From assembly GCA_029204225.1 (NCBI GenBank), contig CM055093.1, positions 31,693,777-31,757,776 of the forward strand: a stretch of DNA of 64,000 nt. Reading direction: 5' to 3'. This document shows, in pieces, positions 11,731 through 24,125 of the stretch. The DNA is from Diphasiastrum complanatum. Lineage: Eukaryota; Streptophyta; Lycopodiopsida; Lycopodiales; Lycopodiaceae. Within the stretch, counting starts at the first letter, position 1, and each line of letters starts with the position of its first letter. The position numbers were made by a program, and so were the translations under genes. The notes under the pieces are model-generated. The model was not told the origin of the DNA and ran no database searches. It saw only the letters and a list, made by a program, of their open reading frames with translations.

Positions 11731-12953
11731 ATATTTTTTTCCTCAAAAATGAAGACACTTGTCTAATCAACTTGATCGTCTTGGTTAAGTAGTCATGACT
11801 AAGGATGTGTCGTCAAAAAAAAAAAATTATTGCCTCGTTACAGATCCAAAGCTATCGAATTGAATCCATTTTGCTAGTTTCAGACTATAATCATTGTTCC
11901 TATGGAGGAAAAATTGATGGTCGAAGAAGAGGTTGATGAAGCACCACATTGCTTGTTGGTAATCAATCTGTATGGAATGGACAGAGCGTGTCACCGCAAT
12001 ATTCTCTTTTATCTGTTTTCTCAACATCATACTAATTCGGATGCTTATCCAATTCCCTTGGATTCTTGGTTTTGTCTTGCATCCGGCTCTTCTGTCGTAA
12101 TTGCCAATCCATGTTGTTTGACTAATTTGACGACGAAAATTATAATTTTGTCATAGAAAATGGTAGTCATGAATTGTTGTTCATATATAAATGCTCCATA
12201 TGAAGTACTTGCCATGAATATTGACACTCTATCGTATGATGAAGCATATCTCTGGGCATACTGTTGACCAAAATATATTTCTTCAAATCTGGTCAATACC
12301 TCATTCATAGGTGGTTGTAAATGTTTGACCTGATTAATCTCAAAAATAGACTCTCGTCTCGAAATATAAAATTTGCAGTTGCCCATATAAATCGTTGAAG
12401 CATCATTCCCAAGTAGTGAAAATACATTCCAAAGTTGAACCAGGGATTTGATATTTCAATTGTTCCAAATAACCATTGATGAACAATCATTGTTGACATT
12501 ACTCAATTGAAGATTGATCACATTAGAGTCTATTGAGCAATGTAAACTTCTCCAAAGGGACTGATATAAATTGATGGCATATTTTAAAATCAGCTTCCTA
12601 TAGAGTGTTGGCTAACTGAGGAAATGTTTCCAAGCATGATTCACATCCATACATTCTGCATATTCACATGAATTACAATTTGACTTCTGAGTTTTGGAGA
12701 ATCCATAGGAAATGGGTTCTCCAACTAAAGTCACTCGAAGATCTTGTAAAATTGATCTATGAGGCATTGGACAATAATCCAAGATATTGATACAAGTTGG
12801 ATTTATATGGAATAATGAAATCTCTTCATTACGGACAATATCCTTGTTAAATACCTCTCATACTCCATTAGATGGTTGTCAAAAATAAAAATATTCTCAA
12901 AAGCTCCCAAATAAATTGAATTGGTCCACAATTCGGATCCTCTAAATAGCCAC
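11731..12953. other. Unassigned internal region of the LTR element
   Basis: Short - strand open frames (113 and 67 residues) without a domain I recognise. If the LTR at 11196 and the gag gene at 12954-14623 belong together, this is where pol should lie, and no intact protease, RT or integrase motif is visible. Confidence 0.4.
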
Positions 12954-14623
12954 TCAATTCATATAGTCCTCAATATAAAATCTTGGTGAATGCCTTGATC
13001 GACTTTCTTCGAGCATAGCAATATTCTCAATCTGACGATCCATAGTTGCTTGTTCATTGACCAAATTAAGGCATTGATGTAGGTCAAGTTTCGGACTTTG
13101 ATGGTCGAAGTGAAACTCGAAAGGATGTTCAATTATCTTCACATCTTGATCTGAATCTTGACTTTTGTCTGAATCCTGATTTTCACCATCTGTTGTTGTA
13201 ACTTGATCAAAATCTTGAATTGGAATTTTGCTGCCTACAACTGTATCTAGATCTAAGACTTGACTTTCATTGTCACTTTGCTCATCTGACTCATTGTCCT
13301 CACTTTGCTCATCCGCTTCGTCGTTATCACTTTGCTCATCAGACTCATTGATGGGATCATCTTCATCTTCAAAAGTTTCTTCTCTTTCATTCACATGCAG
13401 TTGTCGATCCACTGATGCTTTAGTGTATACACTCACTTTCTAAATTTGCATCTTCATTTTCTCAAACCATCTGGATTGTTCTTCTTTCCTTTTAGCTTTC
13501 AACTTAAGTCTTTTTTCTTGTTGCTCGTACTTTAAAACATATTCCATAGTTTCCCTTAATTGGAATCCAGACTGGAGAGAAGTAGTTTGTAGATAGTCTT
13601 TTCCAATGCTCCGATATTTAGGTTGTAAGCCATATATATAGCATTGTACAAGATATATTTCTTCATAGTCGAATACTGGGACCATTTGGTGGAATTTTCT
13701 ATTATACTCAGCAACTATAGTTGTCTGGTCCAAAGAACATCATTGGATGATGTCAGATCGATTGAAGATCTGTCTACAAACTCTTTTGAAATTTAACCAG
13801 TTCTCAAGAAGAAAGTCATGAACGATGGTCCACCATGACTGAACACGTCCTTGGAAACCCGATGAGGCAAAGAAAACTATATCAATGTCACCAATACCTG
13901 CACTATAGTAGAAGTTATAATCCAAATCCTCTAGCCAATTGTCTACATTAATGGAGGGGATGCTTCCATCAAAGGTAGGACTAACGTATTCAGACAATCG
14001 TTGGTTGTAATAATAAGGTTTTCGTTGAGCGGTGAACTTCCACCATTCATTGATATGGTTTGTAGATAAGTGCTCCAGAGCAAGTGCACGATCCATCATA
14101 TTGCACAACTCCATAAAACTAGCAGCGTAGATGGATTTGGAAAGAGTTGGTTGAAGCACTTTCTTTATAGGTGTTTGAAGAAAACCCTTATAGGCATTTG
14201 AAGGAAATCCACATAGTAGTTCAAACATTTTCAATACTCAAATTTTGTCTTCTGAACCAATGCCAAGAATTGCTGATTAAATTGTTGTACAGAACCAGTT
14301 TGTTTGAGAGATTCGAATGATTTCTCATAAAATTTGGTAATACTATCGATGCAAGCAATTTTAAATTGACTCCAAAGCTTTGTGTCCGAATGTGCTTAAG
14401 TATCCCACCATGCTCGAACTTGTCCTTGAAAGCACAATGAAGCAAAAAATATTTTATCTTCTTTAGAATAATGGCAATGACGAAAATAAGCTTCTAATTT
14501 AGTCAACCAATCATCAATGCTGATTGAACTTGGTTGTCCGTAAAATACAAGGCTGTAACATACGATTTCAGATTGTATTTCATCAATAGATGGAACTTGA
14601 ATGTTTTGACTATAACGATCCAT
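12954..14623 (-). pseudogene. LTR-retrotransposon gag gene with two tandem gag domains
   Basis: The first gag domain starts at an ATG at 14621-14623 (MDRYSQNIQ...). It shows the classic pattern SISIDDWLTKLEAYFRHCHY...KIFFASLCFQGQVRAWW, continues in another frame through a KFYEKSFESLKQTGSV-type stretch near 14290-14340, and ends with a GF...LALEHLS tail near 14060. A second, separate gag domain follows at about 14020-13440: FDGSIPSINVDNWLEDLDYNF, VFFASSGFQGRVQSWW, then VAEYNRKFHQMVP and a C-terminal helix rich in EQQEKRLKLK. The tail at 12954-13436 is highly acidic, with repeated ESDEQSDN units. The two domains are similar in order but diverged in sequence, so this is an old duplication. A stop near 14400 and two frame changes make it a pseudogene as it stands. 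No zinc knuckle was seen. The gene starts about 170 bases from the divergent CACTA transposase start at 14797. Confidence 0.7.
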
Positions 14624-15400
14624 CTTGCAGTGGTAAGGTATCTAAATGTTTTAGTGATAAAGATATTTGTGGATCTTGTTAAATTTGTGTGTACATATCA
14701 ATTTTAACTGTACATTTTAATAAGTGTATTTTGTCAATATCATTAACATTCTTGTTAAAAAAATTGCAGATAAAATTTAATCGTTCATTAGCGAATATGT
14801 CTTCTACTGAGGAAATGTCTCGAAACAGGTATATTTATTAAATGTATAGTAGATATTATGTACTTAACATTTAATTTGCAGCATTGTGTGTTGAATATAA
14901 CCTTTTTGTTTTTTTTCTACGATTGTTTAAAGCACGACGCCTCCAAAAGATAGCAAAAAGTTAAAGAAGATGCAATATTATTACAAAATGAAATCACGAA
15001 AAAGAGCACAAATGCTTGAGCAAAGACTTAGTGAAACATCATCGTCATCAAGTTCTAGTGCCCAGCCTCAACCTAAATCGCGGGTACTATATAATTATTT
15101 GTTTAAAGCTTAGGATTGTATTTATACACATATAAATTAGCTTGTAACATTAAGCTAATCATTTTTGTAATTGTAAAATGAAATTAGTATCAACAGAGGT
15201 ACAATGAAAAGATATATTGCGAGTGCAAACAATGCAAAGGATTGAAATTTTGAGAAAGACAAATAGTGGCGCAACATCTGTGGAAGTTTGGAAAGCACGT
15301 TCAGGAGCCCGATGTGGATTTGGAGGTACATTTTGACAATTTAGTATTGTTCTTATCATACACATATTTATAATTTTTTTGAAAAAAATAAAACTAATGC

Positions 15401-16156
15401 TTGTGTAATGTTTCACTCTTGCAGAATAATACATTGATGTCAATGTCTTATAACACGTCGATTGACAATCTTATCAACAAGATAAGAAATATCGCTTTTG
15501 GATCATCTTTGGCATTAGACGAAGATCTTGTTGATGATCATAATGATGTCACTAGTCACTACACACCTCATGATGTGGAAGTTATGCATCTTTCCATTTT
15601 GCACGTCACTCACTCCACCACACCTCACATATATCTTTCCATGGAATCTATTCATCCCACGATATCACCACACATAGATTCTATTCATCCCACGACACCT
15701 CACATGGATTCTATCCATCCCACAACACCTCATGCAAATTCTACTATGGATTCTATTCATTCCACGATGTCACCACACATCGATTCTATCTATCTCATGA
15801 CACCTCACATCGATTCTATCTATCCCACGACACCTCACATCGATTCTATCCATCCCACATCACCTCACATACCTTGTGTAGAATCTTCTCTTCTTCCTAT
15901 CTCATCAAGATTTACTCCATTAAAAAAGAGAGCACGACTTGGACGCATTTTGACAAGATTTGAAAATGAACAACCAAATTTACGTACTGTTGACTTATCC
16001 AAGAATGTTTTAAATTCGTTCACTGAGTCTCTCCTTCCTCCCTACCTAGAAGCATTGGTTAAGCCCTTTGATAGAAAGAATATTCATGTTGGCCTAATAG
16101 AGTACCACTACCATTATGTGGAACATCATTCTCATATTAGGGTCATATGTACATGA
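15401..16156 (+). CDS. Open frame with tandem PHIDSIHPTT repeats inside the CACTA unit
   Basis: A 251-codon open frame, probably one exon (a plausible acceptor, ttgcag, lies at 15419-15424). Residues about 75-165 are seven to nine degenerate copies of a 9-10 residue unit (T-P-H-I-D-S-I-H-P-T), encoded by a 27-30 base DNA repeat at about 15640-15870. The C-terminal part is basic, then ordinary (RFTPLKKRARLGRILTRFEN, LLPPYLEALVKPFDRK). No known domain. It lies between the basic N-terminal exon and the SET-like fragment of the transposase unit. Whether it belongs to the transposase or to captured host sequence is unknown. Confidence 0.45.
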   Translation: MCNVSLLQNNTLMSMSYNTSIDNLINKIRNIAFGSSLALDEDLVDDHNDVTSHYTPHDVEVMHLSILHVTHSTTPHIYLSMESIHPTISPHIDSIHPTTPHMDSIHPTTPHANSTMDSIHSTMSPHIDSIYLMTPHIDSIYPTTPHIDSIHPTSPHIPCVESSLLPISSRFTPLKKRARLGRILTRFENEQPNLRTVDLSKNVLNSFTESLLPPYLEALVKPFDRKNIHVGLIEYHYHYVEHHSHIRVICT

Positions 16157-16357
16157 TCAAGCCAAGTGAGCACTTTCCTAATACATGATTGGGTTTATTT
16201 TCTTTGACTAGCATTGATGTCCCCTTGAATAGGGTTGTCAATGCCTTATGCAGGGACTCAATACAGTTGGGGTGATTGGCATGCTCTATGTCGTCACCAA
16301 TTGAGAATGCAGGTTTATGGCTTGAATGCCAATGCTTGTTCTTTGGAAGAGTGACGT

Positions 16358-16666
16358 GTGCAAGGAGAGAATGTTTCGAAATCACATCGTATGTACATTG
16401 ATGGACGTCCAGAAAAATATGACAATATTGCTGCATATATAACTAGTTCCATTGGGCACCCTTCATTAATTGATTGTGAATACGAGGAACGTACCAATGG
16501 AAAGGAAGAATACTTTTCTAGGAACTCAAAAAGTACAAATGTAATGGAATGTGCGATAAGGCCCATTAAATGTGGTGAAGAGCTATTCATCAAATATAGC
16601 TTCAATCGCCCTCCTCCAAGATGTGTACAAAAGGCTTTGAGCCAAACTCAAGCATGTACCTTGTGA
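16358..16666 (+). pseudogene. SET-domain (lysine methyltransferase) fragment captured in the CACTA element
   Basis: A 102-residue open frame reads RMYIDGRPEKYDNIAAYITS, then HPSLIDCEYEER, then ECAIRPIKCGEELFIKYSFN. This order (YIDG, N.A.YINS, NC-like, A.R.I..GEELF..Y) is that of the C-terminal half of SET domains, covering the substrate/cofactor region and the conserved final tyrosine. The normal NHS/NC motif is altered (ITS for INS, DCE for NCE). Stops lie just upstream (about 16350), so the N-terminal half is degenerate. CACTA elements often capture host gene pieces, which is the likely origin. Similarity is judged by eye. Confidence 0.55.
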
Positions 16667-16868
16667 ATATCAAAATACATTTTATCTATTTAGTGAGAGC
16701 AAGTTATATTGAATGTGAATTGATTGCTTTTTTTTATATTTCATATTGCATGCCTTAATTCAAGATATGGTGTTTGATTTGCATGTCTTAATTTTAGTTT
16801 TAATTTTCATGAATGGCAATCTTATATGTTAATCGATGAATATGTTAATTTGTTTCCCATGTTTGAAG

Positions 16869-17341
16869 GACTATGAATTGTCATCTAGCTCTAGTGACGA
16901 TGACAACAGTCACTCCATATCCAAAACAAGATTGGAATACGATGGGCCGCACATAAATCAACTATCACGTCATGAGCGTATGGGATTGAGAGCCATGATG
17001 AAAATAGATGAACAACAACGTGCCAAAGCAAATCAGCCTCGATCTTTTTCTTCTTCTTCTTCAGAATCAAGATCAAGTGCTGAAAATGATTTTTGCATTC
17101 AAGATGAAGTTGAAATCATGAACAACTTGATAAATAACGTCTATGAGCATCATGATATGGAAGAACGCACTGAACATGATAGCGAATCATTTATTAGTGT
17201 CGAGGAAAAAAATTTGAGAGAAGAATCAAACACACCATTATATCCTAGAGCAAAGACATCTCATTTGGCCACTTCGTTGCTTATATTGAACCTCCAAGCA
17301 AAATATAAATGGAGTGGTACAAGTGTTACATCCTTATTTGG
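16869..17341 (+). CDS. Ser/Asp-rich exon of the CACTA transposase unit
   Basis: The open frame reads serine- and acid-rich stretches (SSSSSDDDNSHS, SFSSSSSESRSSAEN) and ends at a good donor (ggGTAAATA at about 17342). The following exon starts after tatgtag at about 17458 and continues directly into the LLPDGNT transposase motif. It is therefore probably the linker exon before the transposase domain. Confidence 0.45.
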
Positions 17342-20300
17342 GTAAATAAGATTGAGATTTCTTTTTAAGAATTTAATAGATGTGTTGTTCAAGTCAAATG
17401 TTTTAGTTGGCTAAATGATCTTTTATTTTATATTATGAAAATTCATTTCATTATGTAGGGGTTATTGCGCAAACTACTCCCAGATGGAAACACTATGTTA
17501 GAGACAAGAGGTGAGTCACGAAAAATGTTGAGTGCAATGGGAATAGACTATACATTGCATCATGTTTGTCCAAAAGATTGCATCTTATATCGTGGTGAGT
17601 ATCGAGGGTTAAAAGCTTGTCCTATATGCTCGATATCGAGATGACTTACAAGGGACCACTATCACATGCAAGGTGTTACGACACTTTCCAATAATCCCAC
17701 GAGATCATAAACAAGAATGCCTCCAAAGAGAATGTCCGCAGATTGGCACAAACTTTGGATTGAATCCGAGACTAAGTCAATCAATGGTTTGAAAAGACTG
17801 TCTATCTTTCATTGTTTACCATATTGGAATAACTTTTTTGATCAATCACTTGTTTGATCCTATGCACATATTCAAAAATGTGGGTGAATCAATATGGAAA
17901 CACTTGGTGGGCGACAAAGACAATATTTCTGCCAGACATGATCTACAAGAATCAAAAAAAAAAAAAGAGTATTGGCCAAAATTATGTACTGATGGAAATA
18001 CCTATAGTATTCCAAGAGCCCCTTGGATTCTTACGAAAAAAAAATATAAGTACGTACGGTCAGTCATTTGCGAGATGAGAACACCAACGGGTTTTGCTCA
18101 TTCAGTACGAACATCATTCACAACTGAAGGAAAACTCCATGGTCTAAAGTCTCTCGATTGGTTGAAGATGATCGAGTACATATTTCCAATGTGCATTCGT
18201 GCCTGTCTAACTGATCAACTTCGTGATGCCATTTACAAATTAGCATCCGTTGTCAGGTACTTAATTTTCTTTGTTTACATCGATATCTTATGAAATTTCG
18301 TGTTTTTTTTTCTAATACAAGTTTGATAAAATGATATGAACGTACTAAAATCTAGTTATACTACAAACATGATGTAGATGGATGTGTGGTAAGGAGATTC
18401 GTGAGATAGACGTGCAAACAAAGCAAGAAGATATGGTGGAGGCTGTATGTATGCTTGAGAGGGATTTTCCAACTTCTATCCTAGACATACAGGTGCATCT
18501 GCTTGTGCACTTGGTCCAAGAAGTTGGTATTGCCGGTCCTGTGCACTCAAGGTATAATACACTTGAATTTGATTTTAGTAGTTTCAATAAATGTAGTGTG
18601 ATTCTTTCAGGTTATAAATAACATAATGTTCTCATTGATGTGTTAAAATTTTTTGTAGGTGGATGTTTTTCGTGGAGAGATTCATAACAGTGTTGAAAGA
18701 TTTTGTGCATCAGAAGGCAAGGCCAGAGAGAAGCATGTCAAAGGGATGGTTAGTGCAAGAATCTCTATTTTGTGTTACTGAAGTTTTGTTTCAAATAGAT
18801 CCATCTGCTCCATGACTATGGCATGATGAGGAAAGCAATGAGGTGAAAGGTGAAAAACCTCAAGGTATGGGTAGTCTTAAAAAAACGACACCTAGTTTGA
18901 GAGAAAAAATTTCAACCTTCATGTTATATAATTCAGGAGTAATGGATAAATGGTTGGAATTATATGAAGAAGAAAAAAAAAAAGGGTTTTGACTAGAAAT
19001 CGACACCGACGCAATAGGCGTAGAGGTCAAGCTACACCTTCACATGATCTTGAGCCATTGCCCAACCAATGCACTATGGACTAGATGGTTGATACACTCC
19101 AACAAGCAAGATCAGAGGGACAATTCATATCTGACACAAAATGAGAATATGCAAGAGGATGTGATTGGAAGGTTTGTCTATAACTCTATTTTTTTTAAGT
19201 GAACAATTTTAATTTGTACGATGATTGATTATTGTTTTAATTATAATCAACATGTGACAGTATTGAAAGTATAGTGCAATGTGGACATATGGTCGTCATC
19301 ATCGCATTGAATCAATTGATATGAAACAACGAACTTATGATTGTGGTGTGATGGCATCCTTCCATCAAGAAAGTTGGAGTAGTGCTCGAGTTCAAAGTCC
19401 AATTTCGGGAGAGCTTGAGTATGTAGGAACCATACAAGCCATATATGAGGTGTGTTTTGGTGAAATGGATAAATATTTGTTGTTTGACGTGAAATGGTTC
19501 AAAATCAACTATAGAGGATCAAATGCAACTGTAAAAAAAGATCATAGTGGATTTTTTGCTATCGATTCAACCAAGACATTAAGCATGGACTTTTCAGACA
19601 CATTGGTATTGCCTCGTCATTGTGAACAGGTGTGCATGAATTTCACATTTTTTTTTTTCTTTTTGTCAATTGTGATCAATGTTATATTAATCATCTACAC
19701 TACTTTTTTATTACATCTATTTATTGTGAATTAAAATGTGAGCATAACAAATATCTAATCCAAACATTGCTAAATGTGCAGGTATTTTTTCAACCAGATC
19801 GACTAAACAAAGATTGGTGGTATGTTGTTCAAATTAAGCCACGCTCAACACATGTATTCGAAAATGCATATGTTGAGAATGAAATGGAAGATCTAAATTT
19901 GGACAACACAAGTATATCTGATGAAGATGTACATATACCTTCGAGTTTTATAAATATTGAAAACCCGAGAATTGATTCTCATGATTCCGACAACTCAGAT
20001 GATGAAGAGGACAACAATGCATGAGGACAATATTGAGAGAGGTTTTGATTTCGATAGTGATGATGAAAATCGACTTAGCGGAGATGAGTTGCAAGATGTA
20101 TTGGCTGATGAATTTGAATCTTGCGATGATGAATAGAGTTTGTACATGTCACAAATAATTTTGTCATAAAATGATCCATTGTGGTTAATACATATTGTTT
20201 TCAAATTAAAATTATTATATTTTTCTGCGATGTTGCATTTCTAAAGTTTCATTTCAAACGCATCTCGCAATCACTTAGAATTAGAAAAATTTATCGATAT

Positions 20301-20739
20301 TAATAGATGTGTGAACTAATTAAAAGATATATGTGTTGATTATTTATATATTATAATTAAAAAACATCTTTGAGATAATAATACACTTTGCCACAATATT
20401 GTTCGACTATTCATTGATCTTTGCAAACACACAAAGGTGTATAACATTGCAATTTTTTTACCAACAAATTAGCTTAACAAGCTACCACACGGCTCTCAAA
20501 TGTAAGGTACTTAGCATCCTTTCACATGCATATTAAGCTCACGCTTATATTTTTACCCATCAATACCATATTCACCTGATAATAACTTTAATTCGTCAGA
20601 GCATAATAATTTGAAATAATGATCATTTAATTTTTAGTCCACATTTTATTATAAGTATACACTTATTCAAAATATAAAAAAAAAAAATCTTATTTGCTTT
20701 TAAATTAATCATAAAGTTGTTGTTTATTAACTTATTATT

Positions 20740-21310
20740 CATAATAGATAAAAAAAAATTACAACAAACTAATTTTGCCACGCGTGGCAGTCATAATAGA
20801 TAAAAAAAATTACAACAAGCTAATTTTGCCATGCGTGGCACTGCCACGCGTGGCAAATTTCCAGAACAAAATTTTTCTAAGTATTGTGTTTTAATATTGC
20901 CACGCATGGCAAATTTTGCCACGCGACAAATTTTGCCACACGTGGCAATAAAAAAAGCCATCGCTCTGGAATTTTCTCTGGAGATTTGCTACGCGTGGCA
21001 AATAAAAAAAAATTATGTCACATGAAAATTGGTTAAATAACAACCGTATGTGGCACTTCCACGAGTGGATGTGCCACGCTGACATATTTTGGCGCTCAAA
21101 TTTCAAGTTTTAGTTTTAAAAAAATTTGCGTGGCAGTGCCACGCAGAATTAAAATTTTTTTTGCAGGACCTCTCCTCCAGCCTGGATTTCACCGGCAGGG
21201 TCCTCGGAAAAGTTTTAGCATGGATATGCCACGCGTGGCAGTGCCACACATAAGAAAAATGTCAAAATTTCGGCTAAGTATCGGGTTCGCGTGGCAGCGT
21301 CGCATGGCAA
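20740..21310. repeat. Array of the 14-bp palindrome TGCCACGCGTGGCA and variants
   Basis: Perfect copies lie at 20776-20789, 20842-20855 and 21227-21240. One-base variants lie at 20827-20840, 20898-20911, 20934-20947 and 20987-21000. Half or rearranged copies lie near 20917, 21048, 21071, 21241 and 21290, and an inside-out version (TGCGTGGCAGTGCCACGCA) lies at 21127-21145. Two of the copies sit in a tandem duplication of about 50 bases (20740-20789 and 20792-20840). The surrounding sequence is very AT-rich, so the CG-containing core stands out. Function unknown. Confidence 0.9.
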
Positions 21311-21334
21311 AACACACATATATGTAGTTGTGTT

Positions 21335-21895
21335 AAGAGCACTCTTGATATCCTCCACATCTTGATTGTCTCCACCACCCAAGATGATATCATTCACATA
21401 GATTAGCAAGATGGTAACATCATTTCCAACAAATCTATAATAAAGTGAATGATCATACTCACTCATAACAATGCCTTGAGAGAGTAAAAAAGTTTCAAGC
21501 TTAGCATACCAACTCCTTGGTGCTTACTTAAGGCCATACAAACTCTTTTGTAGTAGACACACATGATTTGGCTTTGTTGATGAAATGTAGCTCGTAGGTT
21601 ACTCCATGTACACTTCCTCCTCAAGATTACCATTCAAGAATGCATTTGTAATGTCCATTTGCCATAGATCCCATCCATAAAATGTAGCAAGTGACATGAG
21701 GACTTGAATGCTTACCATCTTTGCCATGGGTGCAAAAGTCTCATCATAGTCAATCTCTTGTTCTTGAGCATATCCTTTTGCCACTAACCTTGCCTTGTAC
21801 CTGTTGATAGATTCATCTTGGTTTGTCTTCACCTTGAAGATCCATTTGCATCCAATAGCTTTCTTGTCCTTAGGTAGTAATTGCATGTGTGGCAA
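21335..21895 (-). pseudogene. Ty1/copia reverse transcriptase fragment
   Basis: The frame at 21599-21895 contains [40 protein letters not shown] and NAFLNGNLEEEVYME, the N-terminal half of copia RT. After a frame change near 21500-21598 (remains of the LYGLKQAPR region), the frame at 21335-21466 has DHSLYYRFVG and LLIYVNDIILGG. The usual YVDD box reads YVND here, losing one catalytic aspartate. RNase H, integrase and LTRs are absent, and the fragment ends near the palindrome array. Confidence 0.85.
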
Positions 21896-23755
<1,860 letters not shown>

Positions 23756-23918
23756 CAACGTTTCTGCTCTCCCCCTGTCCCAGATCCGACCAACCCTCGT
23801 TGTCAGACTGATCTGACCCCGACTTCTCTCGCTTCATGGCTCCTCCTCGCTCCACTTCTGTTCGCAGATCCTCCCGCTCCCCTACCCTCGCTGCCAATGC
23901 CACCTCGAAACCCCCCCC

Positions 23919-24125
23919 CTCGCTGACTCTCCACTTCCCCTCGTTGCTTCTTCTTCAGCCCCGCTCACTACAGTCCCCCTCGCTACAGCTCCCCTCGCTT
24001 CCCTTGCTCTACCCCTCGCTGACTCTCCACTTCCTCTCGCTGCTTCTTCTCCAGCACCGCTCGCTACAGTCCCCCTCGCTACAGTGGCTATAGCTCCCCT
24101 CGCTTCCCTTGCTCTACCCCTCGTT
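23919..24125 (+). repeat. Tandem duplication of about 100 bases in the LINE 5' leader
   Basis: The C-rich phrase starting tcgctgactctccacttcc at about 23919 is repeated from about 24016 with a few substitutions and a short insertion (tggctatag). The second copy runs into the start of LINE ORF1. Duplicated 5' monomers occur in promoters of some L1-like elements, so this may be the element's promoter. Confidence 0.75.

Larger units (their letters stand above)
14797..20136 (+). pseudogene. CACTA (En/Spm) TNP2-type transposase gene, multi-exon, decayed
   Basis: Several spliced-looking + strand segments match TNP2-family transposase regions in order. At 14797-15090 there is a basic N-terminal piece (MSSTEEMSRNR..., KKLKKMQYYYKMKSRKRAQM). 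At 17459-17640 lie LLPDGNT and the cysteine-containing CPKDCILYRGEYRGLKACPI; just after it the frame shifts, then VLRHFPIIPR appears. At 17830-18250 lies DPMHIFKNVGESIWKHLVGD. At 18362-18560 there is a DUF4218 segment (MLERDFPTSILDIQVHLLVH), and at 18660-18800 its continuation (RWMFFVERFITVLKDFVHQK). At 19279-19630 and 19780-20023 there is DUF4216 (RTYDCGVMASF, then FFQPDRLNKDWWYVVQIKPR). The catalytic core between WHKLWIE (about 17742) and LPYW (about 17820) is deleted. Frameshifts and a stop near 17640 make it non-functional. I found no certain CACTA...TAGTG termini. Confidence 0.75.

Noticed and set aside
15640-15870. CRISPR-like array
   Set aside because: The units are contiguous in-frame tandem repeats without spacers, in a eukaryotic transposon.
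20740-21310. CRISPR-like array of palindromic repeats
   Set aside because: Spacing is irregular, repeats are only 14 bases and variable, and the setting is a plant nuclear genome.
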